NCBI RefSeq assembly: GCF_008369935.1
Contig: NZ_VTUZ01000002.1
Span: 416,041 to 480,040 of the forward strand
Length of the DNA: 64,000 nt
Origin: Paraburkholderia panacisoli
Lineage (GTDB): Bacteria > Pseudomonadota > Gammaproteobacteria > Burkholderiales > Burkholderiaceae
Reading direction: 5' to 3'
Shown: positions 9,083-18,107 of the stretch, one piece after another
Layout: each line of letters begins with the position of its first letter
How positions within the stretch are numbered: position 1 is the first letter of the stretch
Translations under genes and position numbers: made by a program
The notes under the pieces: model-generated
Told to the model about the DNA's origin: nothing
What the model saw: only the letters and a program-made list of their open reading frames with translations
Databases searched by the model: none

Positions 9083-10006
9083 GTGACCGCCGCCGACCCG
9101 ATCGCCGCCTACCTGTCGAATCTCGAACATGAGCGGCGGCTGTCGGCGCATACGTTGCGCGGCTACACCCACGAACTCGAAGAACTCAGGCTGCTGGCCA
9201 AAGGCCGACCGCTGGAAAGCCTGACCGCCGTCGACATTCGCGGCGCCGTCGCGCGTGCGCATTCGGGCGGGTTGACGGCGCGCTCGATCAGCCACCGGTT
9301 GTCGGCGTGGCGCGCGTTTTACCGCTGGCTCGCCGGGCGCGTCGAACTGCCGGCCAACCCGGTCGCCACCGTGCGTGCGCCGAAGCAGGCAAGGACGCTG
9401 CCCAAAGCCCTTTCCGTCGACGACGCCGCGCGCCTGATGGACAGCCCGGCCGCCGCATCGCCCGAAGGTTTGCGCGATCACGCGATGCTCGAACTGTTTT
9501 ACTCGTCCGGGCTGCGTCTCGCGGAACTGGTCGGCCTCGACGCCCGTTTCACCGACGGCGACGGCTACCGTTCCGCCGGCTGGCTCAAGCTGGAATCCGC
9601 CGAGGTCGAAGTGCTCGGCAAGGGCAACCGGCGCCGTGTGGTGCCGGTCGGCAGCAAGGCGGTCGACGCGCTGAACGCGTGGCTCGCGGTGCGCGGGCAG
9701 ATGGTGAAGCACGACCCGCATCCGCTGTTTCTGTCGGCGCGCGGCAATCGGCTGTCGCCCAACGTCGTGCGTGAGCGTGTGAAGCGCGCGGCGCTGGTCG
9801 CCGGCATTCCCGCCAACGTGCATCCGCACGTGCTGCGGCACTCGTTCGCCACGCACGTGCTGCAGTCGAGCGGTGATCTGCGCGCCGTGCAGGAGTTGCT
9901 AGGCCACGCCAGCATCACCGCCACGCAGGTCTATACCGCGCTCGATTTCCAGCATCTCGCCCGCGTCTACGACGAGGCGCATCCACGCGCCAAAAAACGC
10001 GACTGA
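9083..10006 (+). CDS. xerC: site-specific tyrosine recombinase XerC
   Basis: XerC works with XerD at dif to resolve chromosome dimers at division. The 307-aa protein has the N-terminal SAM-like DNA-binding domain and a C-terminal catalytic domain. The active site reads Arg145 (GLRLAEL), Lys180 (GKGNRRR), His249-x-x-Arg252 (HVLRHSFATH), His275 (LGHASI) and nucleophile Tyr284 (TQVYT). The start is GTG at 9083. Its place after DUF484 and dapF marks it as housekeeping XerC rather than an element integrase. Confidence 0.95.
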   Translation: MTAADPIAAYLSNLEHERRLSAHTLRGYTHELEELRLLAKGRPLESLTAVDIRGAVARAHSGGLTARSISHRLSAWRAFYRWLAGRVELPANPVATVRAPKQARTLPKALSVDDAARLMDSPAAASPEGLRDHAMLELFYSSGLRLAELVGLDARFTDGDGYRSAGWLKLESAEVEVLGKGNRRRVVPVGSKAVDALNAWLAVRGQMVKHDPHPLFLSARGNRLSPNVVRERVKRAALVAGIPANVHPHVLRHSFATHVLQSSGDLRAVQELLGHASITATQVYTALDFQHLARVYDEAHPRAKKRD

Positions 10007-10094
10007 CGCCGCTTCGTGCGGCTCCCGGTCCCCGCTTTCGCTTCACCCGCCGTGTGCTTGTTGCCACGCGGCCCAATGCTCTGCAGACACCCTG

Positions 10095-11297
10095 ATGAAT
10101 ACCGTTACGCTCAAACCGTCGAAAGAAAAATCGCTGCTGCGCCGCCATCCGTGGGTCTATGCCAACGCGATCGACCGCGTCGATGGCAATCCCACGCCCG
10201 GCGCAACCGTGCTGGTGCGCGCGCACGACGGCCGCTTTCTCGCGCGCGCCGCCTACAGCCCGCATTCGCAGATTCGCGCGCGCGTGTGGAGCTTCGACGA
10301 AACCGAGCCGATCGACCACGCGTTCTTCAAGCGCCGCGTACAGCGCGCACTCGCGCATCGCCAAACGATGGTGCACGACACCGGCGCGGTACGGCTGATC
10401 TTTGGCGAAGCGGACGGCCTGCCCGGCCTGATCGTCGATCATTACGTCGCCGACGACGCAGGCCAGCGCAGTCAGATCGTCTGCCAGTTCATGGCGGCTG
10501 GTGTCGAGGCGTGGAAGGAAGCGATCGTAGCGGCGCTGGTCGGCGCGATCGGCTGCCCGAATGTCTACGAACGCTCGGACGTGTCGATTCGCCAGAAGGA
10601 AGGGCTGGAGCAGATCACCGGGGTGCTGGCGGGCGAACCGCCGTCCGAAGCGCTGATCGCCAGCGAAAACGGCGTGCGTTATCACGTCGACGTGCGCAAC
10701 GGCCACAAGACCGGCTTTTACGTCGACCAGCGCGACAACCGCCTGCTGGTGCAGCAACTCGCGCAGGGTCGCGACGTCCTGAACTGTTTTTGCTACACCG
10801 GCGGCTTCTCGCTGGCGGCGTTGAAGGGCGGCGCCAAACGCGTGGTGTCGATCGATTCGTCGGGCGAAGCGCTGGCGCTCGCCCAACAGAACGTGGCAGC
10901 CAACGGCTTCGACGCCGCGCGCGCCACGTGGCTCGACGCCGACGCGTTCAAGACGCTGCGCCGCCTGTACGACGAGGGCGAGCGCTTCGACCTGATCGTG
11001 CTCGATCCGCCGAAATTCGCGCCGTCGCGCGAGCACGTGGACCGCGCATCGCGCGCTTACAAGGACATCAACCTGACCGGCCTGAAGCTGCTGCGCCCCG
11101 GCGGTTTGCTGTTCACCTACTCGTGCTCGGGCGCGATCGACTCCGAGCTGTTCCAGAAGATCGTGTCCAGCGCGGCCGCCGACGCGCGCGTCGACGCGCG
11201 TATTCTCAAGCGCCTCGGCGCGGGCGTGGATCATCCGTTGCTCACGGCCTTTCCTGAAGGCGAATACCTGAAGGGCCTGCTGTTGCAAATCGCCTGA
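10095..11297 (+). CDS. rlmI: 23S rRNA (cytosine-1962-C5)-methyltransferase
   Basis: The 400-aa protein combines an N-terminal PUA RNA-binding domain (about residues 1-80) with a central EEHEE-like segment and a Rossmann methyltransferase domain. SAM motif I reads NCFCYTGGFSLAAL, LDPPKFAPSR is the conserved catalytic loop, and TYSCSG carries the m5C-type catalytic cysteine. RlmI methylates C1962 of 23S rRNA. It follows xerC by about 90 bp. Confidence 0.9.
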   Translation: MNTVTLKPSKEKSLLRRHPWVYANAIDRVDGNPTPGATVLVRAHDGRFLARAAYSPHSQIRARVWSFDETEPIDHAFFKRRVQRALAHRQTMVHDTGAVRLIFGEADGLPGLIVDHYVADDAGQRSQIVCQFMAAGVEAWKEAIVAALVGAIGCPNVYERSDVSIRQKEGLEQITGVLAGEPPSEALIASENGVRYHVDVRNGHKTGFYVDQRDNRLLVQQLAQGRDVLNCFCYTGGFSLAALKGGAKRVVSIDSSGEALALAQQNVAANGFDAARATWLDADAFKTLRRLYDEGERFDLIVLDPPKFAPSREHVDRASRAYKDINLTGLKLLRPGGLLFTYSCSGAIDSELFQKIVSSAAADARVDARILKRLGAGVDHPLLTAFPEGEYLKGLLLQIA

Positions 11298-11485
11298 TCG
11301 CCCATAGTTTCAGGGTTATTTCGCGCCAGGGCGGCGCTCGCGGCAGCGGCTCGAACCCCGCCCGTCAGCGCGGGCTTGACAGATATGTTTCAATAACCGG
11401 CTAGACAGGGCTGCGCGCCATCCGGCTGCCGCGCCCGGCCTATGCTTCCGATCACGCACCGTTTCACGACCTACAGGCGACCAAC

Positions 11486-12580
11486 ATGATTCCAGTCACC
11501 ATCCTGACCGGCTTTCTCGGCAGCGGCAAAACGACCCTGCTCAAGCGCATCCTGAACGAAAAACACGGCATGAAGATCGCCGTCATCGAAAACGAGTTCG
11601 GCGAAGAGAACATCGACAACGAAATTCTCGTGCAGGACACGGGCGAGCAGATCATTCAGATGAGCAACGGCTGCATCTGCTGCACGATTCGCGGCGACCT
11701 GTCGCGCGTGCTGGGCGATCTGGCCGCGAAGAAGCAGGCGGGCGAAGTGGACTTCGACCGTGTCGTGATCGAAACCACCGGTCTCGCGAATCCGGGCCCG
11801 GTCGCGCAGACGTTCTTCATGGACGACCAGATCGCCAGCGAATTTTTGCTCGATGCGATCATCACGCTGGTCGACGCGAAGCACGCGAACCAGCAGCTGG
11901 ATGAGCACGAAGTGGTGCAGCGCCAGGTCGGTTTCGCCGACCGCCTCTTCATCACCAAGGCCGATCTGGTCGACGAGGAGCACGTGGCCGATCTGCGCCA
12001 CCGTCTGCTGCACATGAATCCGAAGGCGGCGATCAAGGTCGTCAATTTCGGCGAGGCGGACATCAAGGAAATCTTCGATCTGCGCGGCTTCAACCTGAAT
12101 TCGAAGCTGGAAATCGACCCGGACTTCCTCGCCGAAGACGAACACGCGCACAGCCACGCTCACGCGCACGACGAGCACGGCCACACCCACACCGACCACG
12201 ATCACGACAACTGCGATCACGACCACGGCCAGTGTGACCACGAAGGCCACGATCACGCGCATCACCACCATGCGCATCACGACGACAAGATCAAGTCGTT
12301 CGTATACCGCAACGATCGTCCGTTCGATCCGAACAAGCTGGAAGATTTCCTCGGCGGCATTCTGCAGATCTACGGCGAGCGCCTGCTGCGCTACAAGGGT
12401 GTGCTGTACATGAAGGGTGTCGATCGCAAGGTCGTGTTTCAGGGCGTGCATCAGATGATGGGCAGCGATCTGGCCGCGAAATGGCAACCGGTCGAGAAGA
12501 AGACCAACAAGATGGTGTTCATCGGCATCGAACTGCCGCAGGACCTGATCACCGACGGTTTGGACGCCTGCCTCGCCTGA
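11486..12580 (+). CDS. CobW/YjiA-family GTPase, zinc-chaperone-like, with a His-rich loop
   Basis: This G3E GTPase of 364 aa has a Walker A motif TGFLGSGKT (8-16), the metal-binding CICC motif at 63-66, the ITKAD guanine-specificity motif (156-160) and a C-terminal CobW_C domain. Residues 220-266 form a linker with 21 histidines in 47 positions plus two cysteines, well suited to bind Zn(II) or another transition metal. Family members (ZNG1/YeiR/YjiA) deliver metals to client enzymes under GTP control. The gene stands alone. A Zur operator was sought upstream but not found. Confidence 0.9.
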   Translation: MIPVTILTGFLGSGKTTLLKRILNEKHGMKIAVIENEFGEENIDNEILVQDTGEQIIQMSNGCICCTIRGDLSRVLGDLAAKKQAGEVDFDRVVIETTGLANPGPVAQTFFMDDQIASEFLLDAIITLVDAKHANQQLDEHEVVQRQVGFADRLFITKADLVDEEHVADLRHRLLHMNPKAAIKVVNFGEADIKEIFDLRGFNLNSKLEIDPDFLAEDEHAHSHAHAHDEHGHTHTDHDHDNCDHDHGQCDHEGHDHAHHHHAHHDDKIKSFVYRNDRPFDPNKLEDFLGGILQIYGERLLRYKGVLYMKGVDRKVVFQGVHQMMGSDLAAKWQPVEKKTNKMVFIGIELPQDLITDGLDACLA

Positions 12581-12769
12581 GCGTTCTTCCAGTTAGCGGC
12601 GCATGGGGTGGCTTGCGCGGTGTCAGGCGCACTGCGCCCTGCCGCTCCGGGCACGCGCATCGCATGCACACTCGCGCCGTTAATCATCTGCTGAATACGC
12701 GCGAGCCGGCTGAAAGGCGACCGAAAAGTCGCGTGTGTGAAAAGCGCGTGAAAACCCTGCTGTATTAAA

Positions 12770-12803
12770 GCGCGCCTGACCATCGCTTTTTGGTCGGGCG
12801 CGC
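12770..12803 (+). terminator. strong hairpin after the cobW-family gene
   Basis: A 12-bp stem (12770-12781 with 12792-12803, one G-U pair) encloses a 10-nt T-rich loop and is followed by GTTATATTTT. It probably ends the upstream transcript, although the T-run is not perfect. Confidence 0.6.
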
Positions 12804-12874
12804 GTTATATTTTCGGGATATCGGTGCGCTGTAAGGAGATTTTCGCTAGTTGCGGTGCAAGATTGTGATTCAGT

Positions 12875-12880
12875 TACAAT
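12875..12880 (+). promoter_or_regulatory. probable dksA promoter -10 box
   Basis: TACAAT at 12875-12880 lies in the only AT-richer patch upstream of dksA. A TTGCGG about 19 nt upstream is a weak -35 candidate. Use of this site would give a leader of about 350 nt. Confidence 0.4.
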
Positions 12881-13235
12881 ACGTGCCCACTGGAGAATGA
12901 CAACGAATTGCCCGGTCAGCGCGTATCCGCGCCGGGCCAGACGCGGCGCCGGAAAATCTTGTCCGGGAAGCACGCCGACAATGCCTGCGACAGCCTGAGA
13001 AGGCCAGCTGCCGGCGAGCAATACCTCAGGAGCATTTGAGAATCGGTTTCCAGAGGAGTTCGGCCCCGCATTGGCGTTGCGACGCCCGGCGTGTGGGCGC
13101 CAGGCGCTTCGGCGTCACGACAGTCCACCGTCCGTGCCCGCCTTGGCGCTTTGCGTCTTCGAGGCGCCTTTGCGGGCAATACGAAAGTGCGGGCACTATG
13201 TAAGAGTTTTGCCTCACATTGAAGAAGTAAGCCAG

Positions 13236-13655
13236 ATGACGACGAAACGACTCTTGACCGAAGCCGAAATCCTGAAGATGAGCGACAAGGATTACATGAA
13301 TGAGGATCAGCTCGCCTTCTTCAAGAACAAGCTCGAACAGCTGCAGGCGGACATTCTCCGCAATGCCGGCCAGACGACTGAGAACCTGCGCGAAACCGTA
13401 ATCGTGCCGGATCCGGCCGACCGTGCAACGATCGAGGAAGAGCATGCGCTCGAACTGCGCACGCGCGACCGCGAGCGCAAGCTGCTGAAGAAGGTGCAGC
13501 AGTCGATCGCGCGAATCGATTCCGGCGACTACGGCTGGTGCGAGGAAACCGGTGAGCCGATCGGCATTCCGCGTCTGCTCGCGCGACCCACGGCAACCCT
13601 GTCGCTCGAAGCGCAGGAGCGCCGCGAACTGCGCCAGAAGCTGTTCGGCGACTGA
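13236..13655 (+). CDS. dksA: RNA polymerase-binding transcription factor DksA, reduced zinc finger
   Basis: DksA binds the RNA polymerase secondary channel and, with ppGpp, retunes rRNA and amino-acid promoters. The 139-aa product starts at ATG 13236 (MTTKRLLTEAEIL); the longer frame from 13071 has no homology. The coiled-coil tip motif DxxDxA is intact (Asp59, Asp62, Ala64). The C-terminal finger keeps the GEPIGIPRLLARPTA core, but the four zinc positions read Cys102, Thr105, Ser123 and Ala126 instead of four cysteines. It is therefore a one-cysteine DksA that probably does not hold zinc. A strong terminator follows. Confidence 0.93.
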   Translation: MTTKRLLTEAEILKMSDKDYMNEDQLAFFKNKLEQLQADILRNAGQTTENLRETVIVPDPADRATIEEEHALELRTRDRERKLLKKVQQSIARIDSGDYGWCEETGEPIGIPRLLARPTATLSLEAQERRELRQKLFGD

Positions 13656-13707
13656 ACGCTTGCGGCGCGGCTTCGGGTCCGCGCCCTGATACGCTGCTTC
13701 GTCGAGA

Positions 13708-13735
13708 GGCGCACGGTGAACCGTGCGCCTTTTTT
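13708..13735 (+). terminator. dksA intrinsic terminator
   Basis: A perfect 9-bp stem (13708-13716 with 13721-13729) closes a TGAA tetraloop and is followed by six T residues. Confidence 0.92.
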
Positions 13736-13936
13736 CGTTTGTGCGGCGCTGTTTGCGTGACGCTGTGATGACCAGCGCACGCGGCCGCTGCCCGGCATTG
13801 TCGATATCGCGCCAATCGCTGTGGGTTTCCGCACGCGCGTACGTCTGGCGCCTCCCCACTTTGCGCGGTCCGCCGCCGCACCATTCCTGCCGCCGTACCA
13901 ATCCCCCTGTTTTTTGTCTTATGCCGTTTGGCAGCT

Positions 13937-13964
13937 CTTGATATGACCGTGCACGCCCTAAAAT
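13937..13964 (+). promoter_or_regulatory. heat-shock-like promoter before hslVU
   Basis: CTTGAT at 13937-13942 and CCCTAAAAT at 13956-13964 are separated by 13 nt. This resembles the sigma-32 pattern (CTTGAA, 13-14 nt, CCCCATNT) and fits a heat-shock protease operon. A sigma-70 reading (TTGATA, 15 nt, TAAAAT) overlaps it. The rest of the 13,736-14,095 gap shows no gene. Confidence 0.45.
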
Positions 13965-14095
13965 AAATCGGACATGCGCTGCACGAGCGCGCGCCGGCTC
14001 TCCTGAATCCGAGCGTCGCGCGCCGTCCGTTTTCAGGTTTATCCGGTAGCGCGTCGCGCTGCCGCGCCCTACCCGTTTTGCAAAGAGGAACGCAT

Positions 14096-14632
14096 ATGGA
14101 GCAATTTCACGGCACGACGATCGTCTCCGTGCGCCGCGGCGACAAGGTCGCGCTCGGCGGCGACGGCCAGGTGACACTGGGCAACATCGTCATGAAAGGC
14201 GGTGCGAAGAAAGTCCGGCGCATCTATAACGGCAAGGTGCTGGTCGGCTTCGCCGGCGGCACGGCCGACGCCTTCTCGCTGCTCGACCGCTTCGAAGCGA
14301 AGCTGGAAAAACACCAGGGCAATCTCACACGCGCCGCCGTCGAACTCGCGAAAGACTGGCGCACCGACCGCATGTTGCGTCGCCTGGAAGCCATGCTGAT
14401 CGCCGCGGACGCGACCACCACCCTCGTCATCACCGGCAACGGCGACGTCCTCGACCCTGAAGGCGGCATCTGCGCGATCGGTTCGGGCGGCGCCTATGCG
14501 CAAGCGGCCGCCAAGGCGCTCGCCGACAACACCGAGCTGTCGCCCCGCGAAATCGTGGAGAAGTCGCTGGAGATTGCCGGCGACATGTGCATCTACACGA
14601 ACCACAACCGCGTTATCGAGACGATCGAGTAA
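14096..14632 (+). CDS. hslV: ATP-dependent protease peptidase subunit HslV (ClpQ)
   Basis: HslV is the proteasome-like peptidase ring of the HslVU heat-shock protease. The 178-aa precursor begins MEQFHG, and cleavage would expose the catalytic N-terminal threonine of TTIVSVR (Thr7). GGDGQVTLG and the [11 protein letters not shown] stretch are family signatures. The ATG at 14096 follows AGAGGAA, while the TTG at 14078 would add residues before the propeptide. hslU begins 9 bp downstream. Confidence 0.96.
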   Translation: MEQFHGTTIVSVRRGDKVALGGDGQVTLGNIVMKGGAKKVRRIYNGKVLVGFAGGTADAFSLLDRFEAKLEKHQGNLTRAAVELAKDWRTDRMLRRLEAMLIAADATTTLVITGNGDVLDPEGGICAIGSGGAYAQAAAKALADNTELSPREIVEKSLEIAGDMCIYTNHNRVIETIE

Positions 14633-14641
14633 GGACCTACG

Positions 14642-15988
14642 ATGAGCACAATGACCCCCGCCGAGATCGTCTCCGAACTCGACAAACACATCATCGGCCA
14701 AGGCCGCGCGAAGAAAGCCGTGGCCGTCGCGCTGCGCAACCGCTGGCGCCGTCAGCAGGTCGACGAACCGCTACGCCAGGAAATCACGCCGAAGAACATT
14801 CTGATGATCGGACCGACCGGCGTCGGCAAAACCGAAATCGCGCGGCGTCTGGCGAAGCTCGCCGACGCGCCGTTCATCAAGATCGAAGCCACCAAGTTCA
14901 CGGAAGTCGGCTATGTGGGCCGCGACGTCGACAGCATCGTGCGCGACCTGATGGAAACCTCGGTCAAGCAGACCCGCGAAACGGAAATGCGCAAAGTGCG
15001 GACCAAGGCCTGCGATCAGGCCGAGGACCGCATCCTCGACATCCTGCTGCCGGGCGCGCGCCCGATCGGGTTCGGCGCGAGTTCGAGCGCCGTCGACACC
15101 GCCGACGAAGGCAGCAGCACGCGCCAGACGTTCCGTAAGCGTCTGCGCGAAGGTCTGCTCGACGACAAGGAAATCGAGCTGGACGTCGAACAGCCGCAAG
15201 TGGGTATGGACATCATGGGGCCGCCGGGCATGGAAGACATGACCGAGCAGATCCGTTCGATGTTCGCGAACATCGGCGGCGGCAAGAAAACGCGCCGCAA
15301 GCTGAAGGTGAAGGAAGCGCTGAAGGTTCTCACCGACGAAGAAGCCGGCAAGATGCTCAACGACGAAGAGGTGAAAGCCAAGGCGGTGCAGAACGTCGAG
15401 CAGAACGGCATCGTGTTCCTCGACGAGATCGACAAGATCGCGTCGCGCAGTGAAACCGGCGGTGGCGAGGTGTCCCGTCAGGGCGTGCAGCGCGATCTGC
15501 TGCCGCTCGTTGAAGGCACCACGATCAACACCAAGTACGGCATGGTGAAGACCGATCACATTCTGTTCATCGCGAGCGGCGCGTTCCATCTGGCCAAGCC
15601 GAGCGATCTGATCCCCGAACTGCAGGGCCGCTTTCCGATTCGCGTCGAACTCGACTCGCTGTCGGTGAACGACTTCGAAGCGATTCTCGTGTCCACCGAC
15701 GCGAGCCTCGTCAAGCAATACCAGGCACTGCTCGCCACCGAAGACGTGCATCTCGAGTTCGCCGACGACGGGATTCGCCGCCTCGCAGAGATCGCCTATT
15801 CGGTGAACGAGAAGACCGAGAACATCGGCGCACGGCGTCTGTACACGGTGATTGAAAAGCTGCTCGAGGAAGTGTCGTTCGCGGCCGGCAATCACTCGGG
15901 CAGAGCGGTGCAGATCGATGCGGCCTATGTCGATCGTGCGCTGAACGAAGTGGCCGGCGACGAGGATCTGTCGCGCTACGTGCTGTGA
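14642..15988 (+). CDS. hslU: ATP-dependent protease ATPase subunit HslU (ClpY)
   Basis: HslU is the AAA+ unfoldase that feeds substrates into HslV. The 448-aa protein has a Walker A motif GPTGVGKT (57-64), the GYVGRDV pore loop, an inserted I-domain (about 110-240), Walker B VFLDEIDK and a C-terminal tail ending in DEDLSRYVL, whose last residues dock into HslV. It is co-transcribed with hslV and ends before a bidirectional terminator. Confidence 0.97.
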   Translation: MSTMTPAEIVSELDKHIIGQGRAKKAVAVALRNRWRRQQVDEPLRQEITPKNILMIGPTGVGKTEIARRLAKLADAPFIKIEATKFTEVGYVGRDVDSIVRDLMETSVKQTRETEMRKVRTKACDQAEDRILDILLPGARPIGFGASSSAVDTADEGSSTRQTFRKRLREGLLDDKEIELDVEQPQVGMDIMGPPGMEDMTEQIRSMFANIGGGKKTRRKLKVKEALKVLTDEEAGKMLNDEEVKAKAVQNVEQNGIVFLDEIDKIASRSETGGGEVSRQGVQRDLLPLVEGTTINTKYGMVKTDHILFIASGAFHLAKPSDLIPELQGRFPIRVELDSLSVNDFEAILVSTDASLVKQYQALLATEDVHLEFADDGIRRLAEIAYSVNEKTENIGARRLYTVIEKLLEEVSFAAGNHSGRAVQIDAAYVDRALNEVAGDEDLSRYVL

Positions 15989-16056
15989 TGTTCGTGCTGT
16001 TGGCGCGTCAGGCTATTTGCATTGCCTGACGCAGGTCAAACATGACGAGTAAAAAA

Positions 16057-16084
16057 ACGGGCTGCCTTTGACGAGGCAGCCCGT
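16057..16084. terminator. bidirectional terminator between hslU and regA
   Basis: An 11-bp stem (16057-16067 with 16074-16084) lies between an A7 tract on the left and GTCGTTTTTTC on the right. It serves the convergent hslU and regA transcripts. Confidence 0.88.
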
Positions 16085-16137
16085 TGTCGTTTTTTCACCG
16101 CGGGCGCATGCACCTACGCGCAAGCGCCACGTCGCGC

Positions 16138-16680
16138 TTACTGTTTGACCGGCCGCTTCGCCAACTTGCGCTGCAGTGTTCGACGATGCATGTTCAACGC
16201 ACGCGCGGTGGCCGAAATATTGCCGCCATGTTCCGCGAGCACACGCTGAATATGCTCCCACTCCAGACGCGCAACCGACAACGGCGTGGGATGCTCGATC
16301 GCCTCTTCGGCTTGCAGCGCGCTCGCTTCGCTTTGCAGCGCCGACAAAATCGTTTCGACGTTGGCGGGCTTCGCGAGGTAATTGTCCGCGCCGTCTTTCA
16401 CCGCTTGCACAGCGGTGGCGATGCTCGCATAGCCGGTCAGCACCAGCATCCGCGCATCGGGCTGCAAATCGCGCAACGGCGCGACGAGCGTGAGGCCGGA
16501 GTCGTTGCCCAGATGCAGATCCACCGTGATCTCACTGAACTTCTGCTGGTTCGCGAGCTTGATCGCCTCATCCGCGTTGTGCGCTTCGCTCACCGTGTAG
16601 CCACGCCGGGTCAGACCGCGAGCGAGGATGCCGGAGAAAACCTCGTCGTCGTCGATCACCAGAAAATTCTTTTCGCTCAT
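16138..16680 (-). CDS. regA: response regulator of the RegA/PrrA/ActR family
   Basis: The 180-aa regulator has an N-terminal receiver domain with acidic residues near position 11 and the phospho-acceptor Asp54 (TVDLHLG), the LTGYAS threonine switch and the KP lysine. It ends in a Fis-type helix-turn-helix (NISATARALNMHRRTLQRKL), the short PrrA/RegA layout. It overlaps the 3' end of the kinase gene by 4 nt (ATGA), so the two are translationally coupled. RegA-type proteins adjust respiration and other redox-linked genes; targets here are unknown. Confidence 0.9.
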   Translation of the reverse strand: MSEKNFLVIDDDEVFSGILARGLTRRGYTVSEAHNADEAIKLANQQKFSEITVDLHLGNDSGLTLVAPLRDLQPDARMLVLTGYASIATAVQAVKDGADNYLAKPANVETILSALQSEASALQAEEAIEHPTPLSVARLEWEHIQRVLAEHGGNISATARALNMHRRTLQRKLAKRPVKQ

Positions 16681-17987
16681 GCCTGTTTCTCCGTGTTGGT
16701 TGGCGCGGCGCCCTGGAGGGCCGCGCCGGATAATTTGCGCCCGGCGAATGGCAGTCTCAGCACCGCACGCGTGCCGCGCGGCGCAATCGCGCTGACATCG
16801 GTCAACTCGACCGAACCCTTCAGACGCGCCGCCGCCGAAAAGGCCAGATAGAGGCCCACGCCGTGTCCGCCCTGCGTGCTGTCCACCGGCATCGCACCGA
16901 GCAGGCCGCGTAACGCAGCCGGAATGCCCGGGCCCGCATCGCAGACTTCAAACACGATCTGGTCGCCGCGCGACGCGAGCGAGCACGACAGCGTCACGTG
17001 ATCGCGGCTCGCTCGCGCGGCGTTGTCGAGCAGAATCGTGAGAATCTGGCTGACGGCCACCGTATCGTCAAGACTGACTTCCGGGGGCGGCACGCCGATG
17101 CGCTCGAACTTCACATGCGGATGACGCAAGCGCCACTGCTCGGCAAACGACTCGAGCCATTCGCCAACCGGCTGCCGATTGGTCGTCGACGCGCGGCTGC
17201 GCAATCGCGCGAGCGCCGACGTGCACAACGTCATCTGCTGTTCGAGCAATTCGAGATCGGCGCTGTACGGCGCGAGCCCTTTGTCGCTGCGTGCCGCGTC
17301 CCGTAGTTCCTCGGACAACATCGCGATTGTAGACAGAGGCGTGCCGATTTCGTGTGCCACGGTGGCGGCCTGCACACCGAGCGCGACCGCGCGTTCGTCG
17401 TGAAGCAAGCGCTGCTGCGCTTCTCCGAGCGCTGCGTCACGTAGCCGCAGCGCCCGCGACATACGCGCGACGAACCATGCGATCAGCCCGACGCTCACCA
17501 TGAAGTTCACCCACATGCCGGCACGATAGTAGTCGAAGAGATTCGCGGGGTTGTCGAGATTCAGCGGTACGGAATCGAAACTGAGCACCGCATAGCAGGC
17601 AACGGCGAACGCCGCGAGCCATGCCATCAGGTGCCAGGGCAACACCGCGGCGGCGATTGCCAGTGATGGCAGGTAGAGCGAAACGAATGGATTGGTGGTG
17701 CCGCCGGAGAGAAACAGCAACGCGGACAGCGCGCCGAGATCGACCCAGATCTGGCCGAACAATTCCATATTCGATTCGGGCCGCTGCTGCGAAACGCGCC
17801 ACCACGTGAGGGCGTTGAAGATCACTTCGAGAGCGATCACGAGCAGCATCGCGGGCAACGGCAGATGCACGCCGATGAAGATCTGCACGATCGCGATCGT
17901 TATGAGCTGACCGATGATGGCAAGGCTGCGCAGCCAGAACAAATGGCCAAGATTGACGCGGCCGGTGTTGGTTATACGATGCATCAC
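16677..17987 (-). CDS. regB: redox-responsive sensor histidine kinase of the RegB/PrrB family
   Basis: The 436-aa kinase has five or six N-terminal membrane helices (about 18-175) holding the ubiquinone-binding motif GGTTNPF at 95-101, a hallmark of RegB. The H-box is VAHEIGTPLS with phospho-acceptor His212, and the N and G boxes are LLDNAARAS and DAGPGIP...GGHGVGLYLA. Cys255 lies 43 residues after the His, about where RegB carries its redox-active cysteine; that equivalence is inferred. It is co-transcribed with regA and divergent from the TPR gene. Confidence 0.9.
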   Translation of the reverse strand: MMHRITNTGRVNLGHLFWLRSLAIIGQLITIAIVQIFIGVHLPLPAMLLVIALEVIFNALTWWRVSQQRPESNMELFGQIWVDLGALSALLFLSGGTTNPFVSLYLPSLAIAAAVLPWHLMAWLAAFAVACYAVLSFDSVPLNLDNPANLFDYYRAGMWVNFMVSVGLIAWFVARMSRALRLRDAALGEAQQRLLHDERAVALGVQAATVAHEIGTPLSTIAMLSEELRDAARSDKGLAPYSADLELLEQQMTLCTSALARLRSRASTTNRQPVGEWLESFAEQWRLRHPHVKFERIGVPPPEVSLDDTVAVSQILTILLDNAARASRDHVTLSCSLASRGDQIVFEVCDAGPGIPAALRGLLGAMPVDSTQGGHGVGLYLAFSAAARLKGSVELTDVSAIAPRGTRAVLRLPFAGRKLSGAALQGAAPTNTEKQA

Positions 17988-18034
17988 ACTAGTTCACCTT
18001 TCGGACTGGTCCGATTTACGCCGCCGCGCTGCCG

Positions 18035-18040
18035 CCATAA
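18035..18040 (+). promoter_or_regulatory. probable -10 box of the TPR-glycosyltransferase gene
   Basis: CATAAT lies in the short region divergent from regB, about 70 bp before the chosen start codon. No convincing -35 is seen. Confidence 0.3.
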
Positions 18041-18107
18041 TATGGTGTATTTGCAACAGCGCCGCACAGGCCGGCTTTCTATTCTCGGCCCTTCCCTCGC
18101 GTCCCCC

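Larger units (their letters stand above)
12581..13235. other. long cobW-dksA intergenic region
   Basis: No gene is supported in these 655 bases. They hold the hairpin at 12770-12803, a likely dksA promoter at 12875-12880 and a GC-rich leader of about 350 nt. The leader includes an inverted repeat (13081-13086 with 13111-13116). The long leader suggests post-transcriptional control of dksA, but no known RNA family is recognised. Confidence 0.5.

Noticed and set aside
8300..9856. 518-codon minus-strand frame opposite DUF484 and xerC
   Set aside because: Both plus-strand genes have full family motifs; the antisense frame is a high-GC artefact.
11340..11485. Zur box upstream of the CobW-type GTPase gene
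   Set aside because: TTGACA at 11376 could be a -35, but no GTTATAN-type palindrome was found.
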